A stretch of 64,000 nucleotides of DNA from Rhizobium subbaraonis (GTDB lineage: Bacteria; Pseudomonadota; Alphaproteobacteria; Rhizobiales; Rhizobiaceae): assembly GCF_900220975.1 (NCBI RefSeq), contig NZ_OBQD01000006.1, positions 1 to 64,000 of the forward strand, given 5' to 3'. A program made the position numbers and the translations under genes. Position 1 is the first letter of the stretch, and each line of letters starts with the position of its first letter. Under the pieces are notes generated by a model, which saw nothing but the letters and a program-made list of their open reading frames with translations, did no database searches and was not told the DNA's origin. Of the stretch, positions 17,909 through 27,362 are shown piece by piece.

Positions 17909-18012
17909 GGCTGATTGCCCTCCACCCCCCCCTTCGCGCCCACGCGCTCATTGCCCTGATCCGGACGCCGCAATATGATTGCGTGGACAAGTCTATTCTC
18001 AGGGGCAAACTT

Positions 18013-18399
18013 GTGAGCCTGAAGCCGCCCGCGTGGAAGATCATATTGCTTGCTGCGGTCCTGGGGCCTCCCATCGGCACGGCACTGTTGGTCGGCCCTT
18101 TTGGGGTTCTAAACTGGGAACACATGTGGTCCATCGTCGTGATGGGATACGGTTTTGGGTTCGTACCGTCTTTGTTGGGCGGGACGTTGTTCGCAGCACT
18201 GCGCCACAATCTTGGATCAGGATATTGGTGCGCAGGGCTTTGTGGCGGTATCGCAACTGCAATCTGCGCGATAGCCATACTTCAGACAAAAGCATGGCTG
18301 GCAACAATATACCTCACCGGCTTTGCCGGAGTGCTTCCCGCCCTCGGTCTACGATTGCTTTTGCATCGCTGGTTTCCCGAAGGACCAGAGGCGGCCTGA
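18013..18399 (+). CDS. Small four-helix membrane protein of unknown function
   Basis: A 128-residue hydrophobic protein with about four membrane helices and a short C-terminal tail (RWFPEGPEAA). No family recognised. GTG at 18013 is chosen because AGGGG lies seven bases upstream; a longer frame from TTG 17905 would overlap aat and adds a non-hydrophobic leader. Base composition is slightly less GC-rich than its neighbours, so it could be an acquired or fast-evolving gene. It may be read through from aat. Confidence 0.55.
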   Translation: MSLKPPAWKIILLAAVLGPPIGTALLVGPFGVLNWEHMWSIVVMGYGFGFVPSLLGGTLFAALRHNLGSGYWCAGLCGGIATAICAIAILQTKAWLATIYLTGFAGVLPALGLRLLLHRWFPEGPEAA

Positions 18400-18489
18400 C
18401 AGTCAGAAAACGGCCTCTGCTTTTCTGCTCTCGCAGCTGACCACAGCGCTATTCCGTGCTCAACCGGATCCACAGTGGAGGACATTGCT

Positions 18490-18927
18490 TTAGCGGGAGG
18501 TCGTCGTGTCCGGCGGCGGGACGTCGGATTGCGCCTTGCATTCCGTGAGCCAGACGTCATAGACCGGGTGCTCGACGGCGTTCAGGCCGGGGCTTTCGGC
18601 AAACATCCAGCCGGTGAAGATGCGCCTGATCTTGCGGTCGAGGGTGATCTCGTCGACCTCGACGAAGGAATCGACCTTCTGTGCCTCGGTGTCGTCGCGG
18701 TTGTAGCAGACGCGCGGGGTGACCTGCAGCGCGCCGAACTGCACCGTCTCGCCGACATAGACGTCGAACGAGGTGATGCGACCGGTGATCTTGTCCAGAC
18801 CTGAAAAAACGGCGACGGGATTTTCGATACGGGCGGCCTCGGCCGGAGCGTTTGCGGCGAGCAGCGCGACCCCGAAGGCGGCGAGCGCAGACGCCGTTCG
18901 CAAAGCGATGTTCAGCCTGCCTGTCAA
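18490..18927 (-). CDS. DUF2155 secreted protein
   Basis: A conserved alphaproteobacterial periplasmic protein, about 145 residues. It has a signal peptide (ASALAAFGVALLAANAPAEA) and the DUF2155 core: AVFSGLDKITGRITSFDVYVGETVQFGALQV, a Cys in PRVCYN and the paired WLTEC, which could form a disulfide, and the IFTGWMFAESPGLNAVEHPVYDVWL block. TTG at 18927 (AGGGG seven bases upstream) places the signal peptide right at the start; GTG at 18969 is the alternative. Transcribed after the NDUFA12 gene in the same direction. Confidence 0.85.
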   Translation of the reverse strand: MTGRLNIALRTASALAAFGVALLAANAPAEAARIENPVAVFSGLDKITGRITSFDVYVGETVQFGALQVTPRVCYNRDDTEAQKVDSFVEVDEITLDRKIRRIFTGWMFAESPGLNAVEHPVYDVWLTECKAQSDVPPPDTTTSR

Positions 18928-19017
18928 ATCCGTCCCCTTTCGTCTTTCGCACAAGAACCGGCCCGGCACGAGGACCGGGCACCGTCTGCGCTAGCCGTCA
19001 AATGTGGCGAAAGCAGT

Positions 19018-19416
19018 TCAGCCGCGCGGCGTCCAGGCGTCATAGTCGCCGGTCACACGCGGACGCTCGCCGGGAGCAGCAAGCGAACCCGGCGGACGAT
19101 AGGCCTGCGCGGTCCCGGTCGGGTTGGGGCGATGTTCCTTCTGCCACTCGCGCGGCTTGTAATCCTCGTCGGCGGGGGACACATCGGTGCGATGATGCAT
19201 CCATCCGTGCCAGCCGGCGGGGATAGCGGATGCTTCGGCATAGCCCTTGTAGATCACCCAGCGCCGCGTGCGGCCCTCGGAATCCGTGCCGCCGCCCTGA
19301 TAATAGACGTTACCGAACTGATCCTCGCCCACCTTCTTGCCGAAGCGCCAGGTATGGAACCGCGTTCCGATGGTCTGTCCGTTCCACCAGGTGAAGATCT
19401 GCTTGAGAAGGCTCAT
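19018..19416 (-). CDS. NDUFA12-family complex I accessory subunit
   Basis: Accessory protein of NADH:ubiquinone oxidoreductase found in alphaproteobacteria and mitochondria. The 132-residue protein shows the family pattern from the N-terminus: LKQIFTWWNGQTIGTRFHTWRFGKKVGEDQFGNVYYQ, then RRWVIYKGYAEAS-PAGWHGWMHHRTDVSP and the Pro-rich tail after REWQKEHRPN. It sits on the cytoplasmic face of the peripheral arm. It is located away from the nuo operon, as usual, and upstream of the DUF2155 gene. Confidence 0.93.
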   Translation of the reverse strand: MSLLKQIFTWWNGQTIGTRFHTWRFGKKVGEDQFGNVYYQGGGTDSEGRTRRWVIYKGYAEASAIPAGWHGWMHHRTDVSPADEDYKPREWQKEHRPNPTGTAQAYRPPGSLAAPGERPRVTGDYDAWTPRG

Positions 19417-19574
19417 TGTCCACTTCCTTGACCGGGCCCGAAAGTCTGGCCCGCTGTCGAAACCGTTCCTCGCTTATGGCGCGGCGGGGTGCGAATGTCC
19501 AGCGATTCCCGACTGTTCAAGCCGGTTTTGCCGTCACGGATCTTGGCTGCCACGCCTCGGGGAACCTCGTATTT

Positions 19575-20069
19575 TCAGCCGAGCGCCTTCTCGTAGACCA
19601 GCGCCGGCATTCCCGGCAGTTCGACGCGCGCTGAGGCTTCGCCAGCCCTTTCGAACCCGTGCGCTTCATAGAAGGCGATCGCGGCGGCGTTCTGCGGCTC
19701 AACCTCAGCCCGCATCACCTTGGCATCGGGAAAACAGGTCTCGAGCTCGGCAAACATGTCGCGGCCGATGCCCTGCCGCTGATATTGCGGCAGCACATAA
19801 AGCTGCTGCAGGATCGCCACCATCGGCTCGGTCTTCGACATCGCCGCATAGGCCATCCCGCCCAGAGTCTTGCCATCGTCGGCGACGACGAACTCGGAAT
19901 CCTTCCGCTTCAGCCGGTCAGCCAATGCGGCGACGGAGTGCCACTGCGCCGTGATCTCGCTCACCTTGTCGGCGCCGTAGATGGCGTCATAGGCAGCGTG
20001 CCACGTCTCGGCCAGAAGAGCGCTGACCTTGGGCAGATCGCCCTCCGAGGCCGTACGAACGAAGAACAC
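19575..20069 (-). CDS. GNAT-family N-acetyltransferase, downstream of gatB
   Basis: A 164-residue acetyltransferase. The acetyl-CoA loop is QYQRQGIGRDMF (Q/RxxGxG/A motif), preceded by the LQQLYVLP strand and followed by AEVEPQNAAAIAFYEAHGF. Substrate unknown. It starts only 4 bp after the gatB stop codon, so it is almost certainly co-transcribed with gatB. It is one of three GNAT genes adjoining gat genes in this window. Confidence 0.85.
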   Translation of the reverse strand: MFFVRTASEGDLPKVSALLAETWHAAYDAIYGADKVSEITAQWHSVAALADRLKRKDSEFVVADDGKTLGGMAYAAMSKTEPMVAILQQLYVLPQYQRQGIGRDMFAELETCFPDAKVMRAEVEPQNAAAIAFYEAHGFERAGEASARVELPGMPALVYEKALG

Positions 20070-20073
20070 AGGC

Positions 20074-21576
20074 CTATTCCTCGATGCCGAGCTTGGCCTT
20101 GACGAGGGCCTGCACAGCCTGCGGGTTTGCCTTGCCGCCGGTCGCCTTCATCACCTGGCCGACGAACCAGCCGGCCAGCGTCGGCTTGGCCTTCACCTTC
20201 TCGACCTGATCGGGGTTGGCGGCGATGATGTCGTCGACGGCCTTCTCGATCGCACCGGTGTCGGTGACCTGCTTCATGCCGCGGCTCTCGACGATTTCTG
20301 CCGGCACGCCGCCTTCGGCCCAGACGATCTCGAACAGGTCCTTGGCGATCTTGCCGGAGATGGTGCCATCCTTGATCAGGTCGATGATGCCGCCGAGCTG
20401 ACCGGGCGAAACCGGAGTCTCTTCAATGGCTTTGCCGGCTTTGTTCAAGGCGCCCAGCAAGTCGTTGATGACCCAGTTGGCCGCAGCCTTGCCGTCACGG
20501 CCGGCCGCAACGGCCTCGAAATAATCTGCAATTGCCTTCTCGGAGACCAGCACCGAGGCGTCGTAGACCGACAGGCCCAGTTCGGCGACGAAGCGGGCCT
20601 TCTTGTCATCGGGCAGTTCCGGCAGGTGCGCCTTCAGCTCTTCGACATAGGCGTCGTCGAACTCCAGCGGCAGGAGATCCGGATCGGGGAAATAGCGGTA
20701 GTCGTGCGCGTCTTCCTTGGAGCGCATCGAGCGGGTTTCGCCCCTGCCCGGATCGAACAGGCGCGTCTCCTGGTCGATGCTGCCGCCGTCCTCGAGAATG
20801 CCGATCTGGCGGCGGGCTTCGTATTCGATCGCCTGGCCGATGAAACGGATCGAGTTGACGTTCTTGATCTCGCAGCGCGTGCCGAAGGCTTCGCCCGGGC
20901 GGCGAACGGAGACGTTGACGTCGGCGCGCATCGAGCCCTCGTCCATGTTGCCGTCGCAGGTGCCGAGGTAGCGCACGATCGAGCGCAGCTTCGTCATGTA
21001 GGCCTTGGCCTCGTCCGACGAACGCATGTCCGGCTTGGAGACGATCTCCATCAGCGCCACGCCGGAGCGGTTCAGGTCGACATAGGACATGGTCGGATGC
21101 TGGTCGTGCATCGACTTGCCGGCGTCCTGCTCCAGATGCAGGCGCTCGATGCCGATCTCGATGTCCTCGAAATTGCCCTGGCGATCCGGGCCAAGCGAGA
21201 TGACGATCTTGCCTTCGCCGACGATCGGGTCCTTGTACTGCGAGATCTGGTAGCCCTGCGGCAGGTCGGGATAGAAGTAGTTCTTGCGGTCGAAGATCGA
21301 ACGCTTGTTGATCTGCGCCTTCAGGCCGAGGCCGGTGCGGATCGCCTGGCGCACGCACTCCTCGTTGATGACCGGCAGCATGCCCGGCATGGCCGCATCG
21401 ACGAGCGAGACGTTGGCGTTCGGTGCGCTGCCGAAGGCGGTGGATGCGCCCGAGAACAGCTTGGAATTGCTGGTGACCTGGGCGTGCACCTCCATGCCGA
21501 TGATCACTTCCCAGTCGCCGGTGGCGCCGGGGATGAAGCGTTTCGGATCGGGGGTGCGGACGTCGACGAGGGTCAT
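20074..21576 (-). CDS. gatB: Aspartyl/glutamyl-tRNA amidotransferase subunit B
   Basis: Kinase/tRNA-binding subunit of GatCAB, which turns Glu-tRNA(Gln) and Asp-tRNA(Asn) into the amidated forms. The product is 500 residues from ATG 21576 ([31 protein letters not shown]). Landmarks are IGMEVHAQV, the [12 protein letters not shown] loop, and the C-terminal YqeY-like tail with [21 protein letters not shown]. An in-frame extension to 21966 is not protein-like. It is separated from gatA by the Rrf2/flavin-reductase pair on the other strand. Confidence 0.96.
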   Translation of the reverse strand: MTLVDVRTPDPKRFIPGATGDWEVIIGMEVHAQVTSNSKLFSGASTAFGSAPNANVSLVDAAMPGMLPVINEECVRQAIRTGLGLKAQINKRSIFDRKNYFYPDLPQGYQISQYKDPIVGEGKIVISLGPDRQGNFEDIEIGIERLHLEQDAGKSMHDQHPTMSYVDLNRSGVALMEIVSKPDMRSSDEAKAYMTKLRSIVRYLGTCDGNMDEGSMRADVNVSVRRPGEAFGTRCEIKNVNSIRFIGQAIEYEARRQIGILEDGGSIDQETRLFDPGRGETRSMRSKEDAHDYRYFPDPDLLPLEFDDAYVEELKAHLPELPDDKKARFVAELGLSVYDASVLVSEKAIADYFEAVAAGRDGKAAANWVINDLLGALNKAGKAIEETPVSPGQLGGIIDLIKDGTISGKIAKDLFEIVWAEGGVPAEIVESRGMKQVTDTGAIEKAVDDIIAANPDQVEKVKAKPTLAGWFVGQVMKATGGKANPQAVQALVKAKLGIEE

Positions 21577-21693
21577 GGCAAGCTCTTGAAAAGTCGCTTC
21601 GGAATGGCGGATTTCGAACAGTGTCGGTAGACCATATGGACATGCAGCGCAAGGCTTTGCAGCACCTCGCCCAATGTCAGGGCACCATCGCGC

Positions 21694-21719
21694 TTGACAG
21701 GGGACCGGATTCGTAACAT
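21694..21719 (+). promoter_or_regulatory. Possible promoter of the Rrf2 gene
   Basis: A perfect TTGACA (21694-21699) lies 31 bp before the Rrf2 start codon. The best -10 candidate at normal spacing is poor (TAACAT at 21714-21719 is only 14 bp away). If used, the transcript leader would be very short. It overlaps the operator palindrome, which fits repression. Confidence 0.35.
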
Positions 21720-21729
21720 TTGTTGTTAC
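21713..21729 (+). promoter_or_regulatory. Operator-like inverted repeat GTAACA-N5-TGTTAC
   Basis: Two perfect 6-bp arms (21713-21718 and 21724-21729) with a 5-bp spacer end at the base just before the ATG of the Rrf2 gene (21730). Dyads of this size are typical targets of dimeric Rrf2 regulators; its position suggests autorepression. Confidence 0.7.
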
Positions 21730-22179
21730 ATGAAAAAGAACAGCAGACTTTCCGCCGTGCTTCATGCACTGATGCACATGGCCGAGCGTGACGCACCGAT
21801 GACCTCGGACGACCTCGCGCTTTGCCTGGACACCAATGCCGTCGTGGTTCGCCGCACCATGGCGGGGCTCAGGGACGCCGGTATCGTACAGTCCGGCCGG
21901 GGCCATGGCGGAGGCTGGGTATTCGCCCGCCCGCTCGCCGAGATCTCTCTGCTCGACATCTACCACGCACTGGGCGAGCCGATCGTGTTCCAGATCGGGC
22001 CGGCAACGGAGTCACCCGGCTGCGTCGTCGAGCAGTCGGTCAACCGTGTGGTCGGCGATGCGCTGAAGGACGCCGAGGCGATCCTCATGGCGCGCTTTGC
22101 CCAAACTCGCCTTTCCGATCTCGCAGCGGATTTCGGGGCGGCAGCGAAGGCCAGGCGCGCTCTTACCGATACCGGCTGA
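21730..22179 (+). CDS. Rrf2-family transcriptional regulator
   Basis: A 149-residue winged-helix regulator: [20 protein letters not shown] start, recognition region [19 protein letters not shown], wing [14 protein letters not shown], and the dimerisation helix after [12 protein letters not shown]. IscR/NsrR-type members bind Fe-S through three cysteines; only Cys32 and Cys98 are present here, so a cluster is unlikely and thiol sensing is possible. ATG 21730 is chosen because it gives the family N-terminus directly after the operator. It lies 84 bp upstream of a flavin disulfide reductase-like gene, its probable target. Confidence 0.88.
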   Translation: MKKNSRLSAVLHALMHMAERDAPMTSDDLALCLDTNAVVVRRTMAGLRDAGIVQSGRGHGGGWVFARPLAEISLLDIYHALGEPIVFQIGPATESPGCVVEQSVNRVVGDALKDAEAILMARFAQTRLSDLAADFGAAAKARRALTDTG

Positions 22180-22263
22180 CAAGCACACCCTTTTCCCCTG
22201 CGCCCGAACGCACCGGCACCAGCCGGGCGGACGATGGCGCCTGCCTGAAGAAAGGACGAGACC

Positions 22264-23166
22264 ATGACCGAAGATGCCGTCATCATCGGAGGAGGCTTTG
22301 CCGGCCTCTCTGCCGCGATGCAACTCGCCCGCGCCCGCCGGCGAGTGACAATTCTCGATACCGGCGCGCCTCGCAATCGCTTTGCCAGTCATTCGCACGG
22401 CGTGCTTGCGATGGACGGCCGTCCCGGAGCCGACATCCTTGCGACCGCCCGCGCGCAGCTTGCAACCTATGACACCGTGACTTTCCGCCCCGTCGAGGCG
22501 ACGAAACTCGATGGAGATATCGACGCCTTCCGCGTTGCGACCAGCGATGGCGAGGAGATCGCCGGACGACGCGTCCTGCTCGCAACGGGGTTCGAGGACG
22601 TCCTGCCGACGATCCCGGGCCTGAGCGAACGGTGGGGACGGACGGTCCTCCACTGCCCCTATTGCCATGGCTACGAGATCGATCGCGGCCCCCTTGGCCT
22701 GCTCGCCCGCACAGCCGATGCAATCCGCCTCGCCGCGATCATCGCGGACTGGGGCGACGTGACCCTCTTCACCAATGAGGCCATCGAGCCGGACGCCGCA
22801 GCGATCGCACTGCTCGAGCAGCGCGGCGTCAATATCCGTTCGGGACGGGTGCTCGCCGTGGACGGCCGGGAAGGTGAACCACTGTCTGTCCAATTTGATG
22901 GCGGCTCCGCCGCGGTCGTGAAGGCGCTGTTCGTGATGCCGGAGTCGCGTGTCCGCAGCGCCATCCCGCATGAGCGTGATCTGGCCTTCAGGGAAAGCCC
23001 GATCGGGCAGATCATCGCAACCGACGAGGGCCGGCAGACGTCCCTGCCGGGGCTTTATGCAGCCGGCGACATCGCGCTCGGGCCGGCGAACATCACCTTT
23101 GCCTCGGCCGATGGCGTGAAGGCAGGCGTTATGCTGCACCACTCTCTCATACTGCCGGCGCATTGA
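22264..23166 (+). CDS. Thioredoxin-reductase-like NAD(P)/FAD oxidoreductase
   Basis: A 300-residue two-dinucleotide-binding-domain flavoprotein. FAD motif VIIGGGFAGLSAAMQLARA (7-25), redox centre CPYC (about 137-140), and the C-terminal FAD motif GLYAAGDIALGP. The NAD(P)-binding part is shortened and lacks the clear GxGxxA of true thioredoxin reductases, so the electron donor is uncertain. The gene follows the Rrf2 regulator on the same strand and probably responds to the same stress. It is not the housekeeping trxB by sequence pattern. Confidence 0.85.
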   Translation: MTEDAVIIGGGFAGLSAAMQLARARRRVTILDTGAPRNRFASHSHGVLAMDGRPGADILATARAQLATYDTVTFRPVEATKLDGDIDAFRVATSDGEEIAGRRVLLATGFEDVLPTIPGLSERWGRTVLHCPYCHGYEIDRGPLGLLARTADAIRLAAIIADWGDVTLFTNEAIEPDAAAIALLEQRGVNIRSGRVLAVDGREGEPLSVQFDGGSAAVVKALFVMPESRVRSAIPHERDLAFRESPIGQIIATDEGRQTSLPGLYAAGDIALGPANITFASADGVKAGVMLHHSLILPAH

Positions 23167-23393
23167 CGGCGGTTTTCTGCCGATCTACCAAGGCGGGCCA
23201 ACGGGCTGGACCTTGCACTTTTCCGCAAGCTGAAGCGGCGCAGGTGTATCGCATCACGGGGCGGGCGCCCCTATCGCACCAGCGAGCGCGGCTCTGGCGC
23301 TCGTGCGCTCGCAATTGGACAATCGATGAGAAAATCGGCGACGAGAAAAAGTGGCGCGCGCGGCATCCGTCGCGCGTGCCAGCATCAGCGCCG

Positions 23394-23906
23394 TCAAAAG
23401 CCTCCCGGCCCGTAGCCGATCGGCTGATCCTCGGTCAGTTGCCGCCTGAGCCCGACGGACTCGACGTTCCGGTCGAGCTTCGGCGAATAGGCGACGGAGA
23501 GCCAGTTCACCGCGTAGCCGTGCTTGCGGAAGAAGGCGAGTGCTGCGGCGTTACGGGCATGTGTCTGCAGATCCACCGTCTCGAAGGTGGCCCTGCGCAT
23601 CTCGTCTTCGATCGCGGCAAGAAGGGCGGAGCCGACGCCCTGGCGCTGCATAGCGGGATCAACCCAGAGATCGGTGATCTCCTCGTCCATCTTCTCGCGG
23701 GCGGCCCAGCCGGCAATGCGCCCGCCGGTCTCGGCGACGGCGACGGTCACCCAGTTGCCCTGGAGGAAGTGTACGAAGGCGTTGCGCGCATTGTCACGCA
23801 ACGCGTCCAGGTCGGCGACGCCGGTCACCGCCTGTTCCCAGGCGCGCATGCCGATCTCGGCCAGCACCGGAATGTCGCCGCCATGGGCGTATCGGATGAT
23901 CGTCAT
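23394..23906 (-). CDS. GNAT-family N-acetyltransferase, downstream of gatA
   Basis: A 170-residue acetyltransferase with the pattern EITDLWVDPAMQRQGVGSALL (acetyl-CoA loop) and LQTHARNAAALAFFRKHGY. Substrate unknown. It starts 59 bp past the gatA stop on the same strand, so it may belong to the gatC-GNAT-gatA transcript. Confidence 0.82.
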   Translation of the reverse strand: MTIIRYAHGGDIPVLAEIGMRAWEQAVTGVADLDALRDNARNAFVHFLQGNWVTVAVAETGGRIAGWAAREKMDEEITDLWVDPAMQRQGVGSALLAAIEDEMRRATFETVDLQTHARNAAALAFFRKHGYAVNWLSVAYSPKLDRNVESVGLRRQLTEDQPIGYGPGGF

Positions 23907-23965
23907 CGCCTGAGCCCCTTTCTCCGGGCCGGATCAAACCATCCGAATCGCCGCTTGGCCAGTGT

Positions 23966-25447
23966 TTACCACCACTTCTGCGGCGAGAAACGGCCGGCGG
24001 CCTTCTCGATCACGTGCGCGGTCTTGAACAGCGTTTCTTCTTCGAATGGCTTGCCGATGAGCTGGAGGCCGAGCGGCAGGCCCTTGTGGTCGAGGCCGGC
24101 GGGCACGGCGATGCCGGGAAGGCCCGCCATGTTCACCGTCACCGTGAAGATGTCGTTCAGGTACATCTTGACCGGATCGGAGGCGAGGTCCTCGTCGGCG
24201 ATGCCGAAGGCCGACGACGGGGTCGCGGGCGTCAGGATCGCATCGACGCCGGCGTCGAAGGCCAGTTCGAAGTCGCGCTTGATCAGCGTGCGGACCTTCT
24301 GCGCCTGCAGGTAGTAGGCGTCGTAGTAGCCGGCGGAGAGAACGTAGGTGCCGATCATGATGCGGCGCTTGACCTCCTTGCCGAAGCCGGCAGCGCGCGT
24401 CTTCTCGTACATGTCGACGATGTCCTTGCCGTCAACGCGCAGGCCGTAGCGCACGCCGTCGTAGCGGGCGAGGTTCGAGGAGGCTTCCGCAGGCGCCACG
24501 ATGTAGTAGGCCGGCAGCGCGTATTTCGTGTGCGGCAGGCTGATATCGACGATCTCCGCACCGGCTTCCTTCAGCCACGCAATGCCCTGCTGCCAGAGCG
24601 CCTCGATTTCTTCCGGCATGCCGTCGACGCGATATTCGCGCGGAATGCCGATCTTCATGCCCTTGATCGACTGGCCGACCGCCTTCTCGTAGTCCGGGAC
24701 CGGCAGGTCGACGGAAGTCGTATCCTTGGCGTCGACCGATGCCATCGACTTCAGGAGGATCGCGGCATCACGCACGTCGCGGGCGATCGGGCCGGCCTGG
24801 TCCAGCGAGGAGGCAAAGGCGACGACGCCCCAGCGCGAGCAGCGGCCATAGGTCGGCTTGATGCCGACGGTGCCGGTAAACGCCGCCGGCTGGCGGATCG
24901 ATCCGCCGGTGTCGGTGGCGGTAGCGCCGGCGCACAGGAACGCCGCAACCGCGGCAGCCGAGCCGCCCGAAGAGCCGCCGGGCACGAGGTCGAAATTGGA
25001 GCCGTTGGCGCGCCACGGGTTCTTGACGGCGCCGTAATAGGAGGTCTCGTTGGAGGAGCCCATGGCGAACTCGTCCATGTTCAGCTTGCCGAGCATGACA
25101 GCGCCGTCGTTCCAGAGGTTCTGGGTGACGGTCGATTCGTACTTCGGCTTGAAGCCGTCGAGAATGTGGCTGCAGGCCTGGGTATGGACGTCGCGGGTGC
25201 CGAAAAGGTCCTTGATGCCGAGCGGGATGCCTTCCAACGCGCCGGCCTTGCCCTCGGCGATGCGGGCGTCGGACGCCTTCGCCATATCGCGCGCCTTCTC
25301 CGGCGTCACCGTGACATAGGCGTTGAGCGCACCGTTGGCGGCGTCGATCGCGGACAGATAGGCCTCCGTCAGTTCGACGGCGGTGATCTCCTTGGCACCA
25401 AGCTTCTCGCGGGCTTCGGCAATGGTCAGGCGGGTCAGATCGGTCAT
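23966..25447 (-). CDS. gatA: Aspartyl/glutamyl-tRNA amidotransferase subunit A
   Basis: Glutaminase subunit of GatCAB. From ATG 25447 the product is 493 residues ([19 protein letters not shown]). The amidase-signature triad is visible: Lys in [10 protein letters not shown], the two Ser residues in [12 protein letters not shown] and the [13 protein letters not shown] loop. The ammonia it releases is passed to GatB. The upstream in-frame extension to 25648 lies inside the preceding GNAT gene and is not used. Order is gatC, GNAT, gatA, GNAT on the minus strand. Confidence 0.96.
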   Translation of the reverse strand: MTDLTRLTIAEAREKLGAKEITAVELTEAYLSAIDAANGALNAYVTVTPEKARDMAKASDARIAEGKAGALEGIPLGIKDLFGTRDVHTQACSHILDGFKPKYESTVTQNLWNDGAVMLGKLNMDEFAMGSSNETSYYGAVKNPWRANGSNFDLVPGGSSGGSAAAVAAFLCAGATATDTGGSIRQPAAFTGTVGIKPTYGRCSRWGVVAFASSLDQAGPIARDVRDAAILLKSMASVDAKDTTSVDLPVPDYEKAVGQSIKGMKIGIPREYRVDGMPEEIEALWQQGIAWLKEAGAEIVDISLPHTKYALPAYYIVAPAEASSNLARYDGVRYGLRVDGKDIVDMYEKTRAAGFGKEVKRRIMIGTYVLSAGYYDAYYLQAQKVRTLIKRDFELAFDAGVDAILTPATPSSAFGIADEDLASDPVKMYLNDIFTVTVNMAGLPGIAVPAGLDHKGLPLGLQLIGKPFEEETLFKTAHVIEKAAGRFSPQKWW

Positions 25448-25466
25448 GGTTCTAATCTTTTCGCGG

Positions 25467-25943
25467 TCACGCAGCGCTGGCGGTTCGTCCAAGCTGCTTC
25501 TGGTAAAATATCGAATAGGGGCTTTCCGGGTAGTCGAGCACCGGGCCGCAACGGGTGAAGCCGGCCTTCTCGTAGATCGCCCAGGCGGCGGGATGCCGGT
25601 CGCCGGTCTCGAGCACGAGCTGGGACATACCGTCGTCCTGCGCAGCACCGACGATCCTTGTCAGGATATCGCGGCCGATGCCCCTGCCCTGGCACTCCGG
25701 CCGGGTGAACATGCGCTTCACCTCGCCGACATCAGGCGAATGACGCTTCAGCGCGCCGCAGCCGATCGCCCTGCCGTCCTCGCGCGCGATCCAGACCGTG
25801 ACGCCCGGCTCGGCCATCTGCTCCACCGTCAGGTGATAGCACGCCTCCGGCGGCGACAGCGCCAGCAGAACCTCGTTCAGTTCCGCGACCAGCTCGCGCA
25901 CATCGTCCTGAAGCGGGCTTTCGACGGCGATCGTCACGGCCAA
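25467..25943 (-). CDS. GNAT-family N-acetyltransferase between gatC and gatA
   Basis: A 158-residue acetyltransferase with [20 protein letters not shown] (acetyl-CoA loop) and [19 protein letters not shown]. It begins 4 bp after gatC and ends 19 bp before gatA, so it is firmly inside the gatCA operon. Its partner substrate is unknown; a role in modifying Gat proteins, tRNA-related metabolites or glutamine analogues is speculation from position only. Confidence 0.87.
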   Translation of the reverse strand: MAVTIAVESPLQDDVRELVAELNEVLLALSPPEACYHLTVEQMAEPGVTVWIAREDGRAIGCGALKRHSPDVGEVKRMFTRPECQGRGIGRDILTRIVGAAQDDGMSQLVLETGDRHPAAWAIYEKAGFTRCGPVLDYPESPYSIFYQKQLGRTASAA

Positions 25944-25947
25944 GGGC

Positions 25948-26235
25948 TTACTCCACGACCTTCGGCACGAGGAAGAAGTTGCGATCGGAAACCGGTGCGT
26001 TCGCCACGACGTCGTCGGCCTTGCTGCCGTCGGTCACGACGTCGTCGCGCTCCTTCATGGCCATCGGCATCACCGAAGTCATCGGCTCGACGCCCGAGAC
26101 GTCGACTTCGCCCAGTTGCTCGACAAAACCGAGGATGCCGTTCAGCTCCCCCATCATCCGCTGGGCTTCTTCTTCGCTGACCGCGATACGGGCAAGGTGG
26201 GCCACCCGCTTGACGGTGGCAAGATCGACAGACAT
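25948..26235 (-). CDS. gatC: Aspartyl/glutamyl-tRNA amidotransferase subunit C
   Basis: Small subunit that stabilises GatA on GatB. The 95-residue protein has the standard pattern [23 protein letters not shown] and ends [11 protein letters not shown]. Two ATGs compete; ATG 26235 is preferred because GGAG lies seven bases upstream, whereas the ATG at 26241 overlaps that site. Confidence 0.93.
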   Translation of the reverse strand: MSVDLATVKRVAHLARIAVSEEEAQRMMGELNGILGFVEQLGEVDVSGVEPMTSVMPMAMKERDDVVTDGSKADDVVANAPVSDRNFFLVPKVVE

Positions 26236-26367
26236 CGGCATTCTCCGGTCGGAAATTTCCTACCCGCTATAATGACCCAGCCCCGGCTGCGCAACGGGGG
26301 AATGTGTCCCGCGATCGGCGAGACGGCATGAACGGGGCTGGAAGCCCTGGCTCGGCAGCGTGCGGTC

Positions 26368-26412
26368 ACCCTCATCCGCCTGCCGGCACACATTACCCGC
26401 GCGAAGAGAGGC
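26368..26412. repeat. Degenerate half of a RIME-type palindromic repeat
   Basis: CACCCTCATCCGCCTGCCGG (26368-26387) is close to the arm of the RIME-like element at 33842-33998, followed by a degenerate G/C hairpin. It lies between gatC and the UPF0173 gene. Only one arm is recognisable. Confidence 0.45.
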
Positions 26413-26457
26413 GCGCCTCGACATCCGGACGAAGCGCAGCCTCGAACGTGACAGGCC

Positions 26458-27162
26458 TTACCGCGAAACGATTTCGCCGACCTTCGGCACCTCGATCTTT
26501 GCCTTCGCGCCATCCATGCCGGCGACGAAGGTATCGGGCGTCTGGTCGATGATCGGGAAAGAGCCGTAATGGCAGGGAATGACGGTGCCGAACTTGAAGT
26601 AGCGCTGGCAGGCCAGAGCTGCGACCGCGCCGCCCATCGTGAAGCGGTCGCCGATCGGCACCAGGCCGATCTCCGGCTGGTGCAGCTCATTGATCAGGGC
26701 CATATCGCCGAAGATGTCCGTGTCGCCCATGTGGTAGAGCGTCGGCTCATCCTCGAAGTGCAGGACGAGGCCGTTGGCGTTTCCAAGCGAATGCGACACG
26801 CCGTCCTCGGTGACCTGCGCGGAGGAATGCAGGGCGTTGACGAAGGTGGTGGAAAAGCCGTGGAAATGGATCGTGCCGCCGGTATTGCCCATCTCCAGTT
26901 TCTTGACGCCCTTGGAACCCAGCCATGCGGCCAGATCGGCATTGGCGAGCACGGTGGCACCCGTCTCCCTGGCGATCGCTATGGTATCGCCCACATGGTC
27001 GCCGTGACCGTGCGTGAGCAGCACGTGCGTGAGATCCGCCGTCGCTTCCTTTCGCTTCGTCTCGTCGAAAGCGGGATTGCCGGTGAAGAACGGGTCGATC
27101 AGAATCTTCGCCTTGGCCGTTTCGATATGGAAGGCCGAATGGCCGAGCCAGGTGATCTTCAT
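26458..27162 (-). CDS. UPF0173 metal-dependent hydrolase (MBL fold)
   Basis: A 234-residue MBL-fold protein of the UPF0173/YtkL type. Metal ligands are visible in [12 protein letters not shown] (HxHxDH), HMGDTD and the terminal PCHYGSFP. The N-terminus [14 protein letters not shown] is characteristic. Substrate unknown. It is divergent from the PhnA-like gene and independent of the MBL gene at the left edge, which has a different metal motif. Confidence 0.92.
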   Translation of the reverse strand: MKITWLGHSAFHIETAKAKILIDPFFTGNPAFDETKRKEATADLTHVLLTHGHGDHVGDTIAIARETGATVLANADLAAWLGSKGVKKLEMGNTGGTIHFHGFSTTFVNALHSSAQVTEDGVSHSLGNANGLVLHFEDEPTLYHMGDTDIFGDMALINELHQPEIGLVPIGDRFTMGGAVAALACQRYFKFGTVIPCHYGSFPIIDQTPDTFVAGMDGAKAKIEVPKVGEIVSR

Positions 27163-27362
27163 GGTATTCTCCTATTGTACTTCCGCCATCTTATGACATA
27201 GAGCAGTGTGCGCAAAACGGCGGCCCAGGCTGTACTGGATGCCGCTTTCGAACCGGCAAATGCCCGGGCCGACAGTGACGCTGCCAGCGGGAAGCTCCGG
27301 CGACCGGCGCGCGAAATGCAGCCCGACCGGACGAATATCCAGCCTTCGCAATGGAGACAAGC

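Noticed and set aside
17905-18012. TTG start extending the small membrane protein into aat
   Set aside because: Weak start codon, no ribosome-binding site, and AGGGG stands before GTG 18013.
24014-25558. Plus-strand open frame of 514 codons opposite gatA
   Set aside because: Antisense shadow of gatA with no protein motif.
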